Assembly (NCBI RefSeq): GCF_000150275.1
Contig: NW_002060958.1
Location: 162,966-226,965, forward strand
DNA from: Trichoplax adhaerens
Taxonomy: Eukaryota; Placozoa; Uniplacotomia; Trichoplacea; Trichoplacidae
Length of the DNA: 64,000 nt
Direction: 5' to 3'
Notes under the pieces: generated by a model
The model's input: only the letters and a program-made list of their open reading frames with translations
What the model was told of the DNA's origin: nothing
Databases searched by the model: none
Shown: piece after piece, positions 61,065 to 64,000 of the stretch
How the letters are laid out: each line of letters opens with the position of its first letter
Position numbering within the stretch: the stretch's first letter is position 1
Program-made: the position numbers and the translations under genes

Positions 61065-64000
61065 TATTTCGTTGATTCTTTCGATTGGGGTTATGCAGCG
61101 AATGCACATAAATTAGTCTAACAATTGTCCAACGAAAGCAGATTGTCATCGAAATTACAATATTTCATTCATTATATTTATTAGAAAAGTATTGCATCAT
61201 GGCAATCTAAGCTTAATCACATTGCCACATTTGCAACTCTCTGTAATCATGAATTGCTTTACACAGGATCAGTTACATATAGAGACTATCGCTACGTACA
61301 TTTATTATTGCATATACTCTATAAGTCCATTAAGACTCGAAGTATTCTAAAGGAGTATTAATGATTCCTAACTTTATGACCATATCTTTAGTACTCATTA
61401 CTTTGCTATATTGTATCAACATCCATGGATTGATCTTGGATATGTCGAATAGATTGCAAAACAGGTCTTTGTAGCAAAATTGTGCTTGATTACTTACTTA
61501 ATTACAACATGTATACTCAAGAATATTTATACAGTTTTTCTCATGTGTACAGTCACTGTACACACTTTATTAAGTATTTTCTTACTAATTTGTATCTGTT
61601 GACTCTGTGGAGTAGGAGCTTGCTTACAACGCTAGAAATGGTTATTACCTTACGATAACTTAATAGGGATCTTTAAATTGAGAATATTCCATACATTTAT
61701 TTTACAAATATCTCACAATAATGCAATCGAATACACCAAAGTTCGCTTTTTTGCGTTTTTTAAGTGTAGGATACTTACTCTTTAATATAAGTCCATTCAT
61801 TGTATTGTATGACCCAATAAAATGTTTTTAATATTTATTGTTACTAACAAAGAATTTTGAACCTGTGTATTAGCACAGGTACCGTAATTAATGGTTTATT
61901 ATTATTAATAGAGTTTTGGTTGAAAATCTCACTCCTGCTAAATAATAATGTACATGCTATGGAGATGGAATTAGATATGATACAAATGGAATATCTTTTG
62001 CAATCTTATAAAAATTTAAGTAAATCTAGGTCTAGCCAACCGTACTTTGATGTAGCAATGCATATTTGTGTTCGTTGGTAAATCAGATTTTTACATCAAC
62101 ATGATATTAATAAATGACCTGCCTACTGTATTAGTAGCTTATGGAATTGTGAGACATACACAATAATTCTATGTGATATCTAATTATAGCATTATAAATT
62201 TTGATCCTTAGAGATATTTATATTGAATAGAAAATATAAGCTAGCAAAGTAATTACGATTTCTGAATGAATCTCGAACCATAATGAATGATCATGTGATA
62301 CTAACTTCTGTCCCCTCCGAAAAAGGAAAATTTCCAATTTACCGTGAAACATAGTTTTTGGCAGATATCAACAATTTTGATGATAGATTAATACACTTCG
62401 ACGTAATAGTTAACAGCAACTTGTGCGTTAATATATGCAGAAGTCCTAACTTAAAAGGGAAACTATTAATTATTTATTTATGTAGTATATCTCAGTTATC
62501 AATAGTTAAAGCTATTTCTAGGTATAATCTCCCTTCCATGCTTATTGCATTCTTAAACTTCAACAGCAATTATGTAACCATTTATTTTAACGAGCAATTA
62601 ACTAGTAGTCTCAATATTTTAACAGCAAAGTATAATTATTTAAATTTTGCTTATAGCTACTACTTTTCTTCGACTAGAAAAATATGCTTATTAGTATTGA
62701 TTTGTTTGGTATGGCGTAGATACCTGAAACGTATTTTATATTAAATAAATCTTCAGAAAACGATATTTACACTAATGATAATAATATCTAGCAGGGTATA
62801 ATCTGGCTTAATTGTACTATCGATGCTAAAAAGTCATATATTAAGTCTATTTTAGCAGCATTGAATATAAATTCACTTAGCTACTTGTTGACGGTAATGA
62901 CCTTTCATCTAATCCATATGGAAATTTCAAAGTATTCTCATACGTAGTTAAATATTAATGTCGTGATGGGAGTAGTATCTTCCTTTACTCGATGAATCAA
63001 TGACGATATCGTCACTATCGATACCAGCATTTTAAGAAGCCGTTAACAATAATTGATTTATGCTTCTACATTTAAATTTTTATTTGACACTTAATGAATG
63101 CAAATATCGATATTTCAACGAATTGGATGAATTATGTTGGAAGTACTAATTATGCTGATAACACTCCTTCTATCTACTGCCCTAATAGCAGCTAACTTAC
63201 TAATTGGCCTACGATGCATGTCGCCAACATCCAATTAATTAAATTTGTCCCATTTAAAACAGAATTTTTAAAGTATCTAATGGATGCAACTACTAAAATT
63301 TTAGCTAATCATTAATAGAGCAAGGTACTGTATGACCGCAATATTAATAATACTCGAATTATTTTGTTTTAACCCACTAAATTGAAAGAAACAATATTGG
63401 TAATTGATATATTGAGATTTAACTGGTATGTAAGTAAATTTACATGGCTATAATTAAATCTTATCCCTGAACTATTTAAATGATAAAATTACTGACGTTA
63501 GATAGCAGACGGTAAATAAAGTCATTTAGCAGCGAAAAATATTAATAATGCGGTTAATATTCTCCTTTTATTCGATCAACTATTGAAAGCAATGTATCAG
63601 CTGATATCTTATGATATCGTTAATGCTCAATTTCTTCATGTGACTACGTTTAAATTTTATTCTTGGAATGATTTAGTAGAAATACAATTTCCCACATTTC
63701 TGGTAATTGCAAACAAGATAACTACTGATAAAAACGTTCTTTTGCCATCCGACGGGCTGATGGAGAGATAATATGGCTATCGATGCTGGAAGGATTTAAT
63801 GTTTGCAATTACCTATATTTCAAGCAAATGCAACCAAAAGTAATCATCAACAGAAATATTCATTGTACCCGCAATAGTCTTTAAATAATCCGATGAACTA
63901 GTGAAGGAAGTAAAACTACAGATACTCAGGATATCATTAACATTTAGTTACCGTTGTTACATCTCCATTTATTGGATGCAATTGCTAACATTTTAAGTAA
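61065..64000. other. 3' flank of oxidase C and unassigned end of window
   Basis: Begins with the duplicated last-exon fragment at 61084-61174. Open frames at 61857-62081, 62358-62744 (about 128 codons, hydrophobic, no start ATG near its 5' end) and 63583-63771 show no family pattern I recognise. No RNA gene or transposon is evident. Confidence 0.5.
61084..61174 (+). pseudogene. Duplicated fragment of the last exon of oxidase C
   Basis: About 91 bases repeat 60988-61080 at an offset of about 96: ATTGGGG, GCATA(T/C)AAATTAGT, CAATTGTC and GATTGTCATCGAA are all kept. The copy covers the HWG...KLVEQLS...SKL end of the protein but has TAA after AAATTAGTC, and its SKL-equivalent codons have changed. 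It lies in the 3' UTR region and has no acceptor of its own, so it is a non-coding tandem scar. Confidence 0.85.

Overview
The window looks like nuclear DNA of an early-branching animal. It is strongly AT-rich, its genes are split into many short exons with GT..AG introns, and three protein families are recognisable from their exons: FOXRED2 (ER flavoprotein), KIF19 (kinesin-8) and D-aspartate/D-amino-acid oxidase. Intron-rich, compact, AT-rich metazoan DNA of this kind fits a placozoan (Trichoplax or a relative). That assignment is inference; the metazoan gene content is read directly from the exons.

Layout. 188-2376 (+): last nine recognisable exons of one FOXRED2-like gene whose 5' part lies outside the window. 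2801-3490 (-): decayed importin-alpha-like armadillo relic. 4652-11595 (+): second FOXRED2-like gene with signal peptide and twenty clear exons, but a broken or unresolved stretch near 8802-9289. 13812-13930 (+): one isolated exon of a third FOXRED2 copy. 15293-15841 and 17941-18483 (+): tandem pair of intronless genes of unknown family ending in a cysteine cluster plus a CaaX-like tail. 18484-24807: no gene recognised. 24808-37657 (-): complete 17-exon KIF19-type kinesin, 821 residues, with a 5.6-kb first intron that contains an assembly gap. 37658-47317: long stretch without a recognised gene, but with duplications and one GC-rich islet. 47318-49996, 52755-56399 and 58041-61064 (+): three tandem oxidase genes, each with ten exons in identical phases (342, 339 and 339 residues). 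61065-64000: tail with a duplicated piece of the last oxidase exon.

Two themes recur. First, gene-scale tandem duplication: FOXRED2 x2 plus a relic, the CaaX pair, and the oxidase trio. Copies are kept with different fates: the oxidases end in CKL, STL and SKL, which suggests different peroxisomal targeting. Second, many small diverged direct duplications of 70-400 bp sit in introns and spacers. The most striking is a five-fold array in intron 5 of the middle oxidase gene; each unit carries a copy of that intron's 3' splice site, while the neighbouring paralogue keeps a single unit.

The genes do not form one pathway: FOXRED2 acts in the ER, KIF19 on cilia and microtubules, and the oxidases in peroxisomes. 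Exon limits were set by hand from splice consensus, phase continuity and family similarity. 5' and 3' UTRs are mostly unknown.
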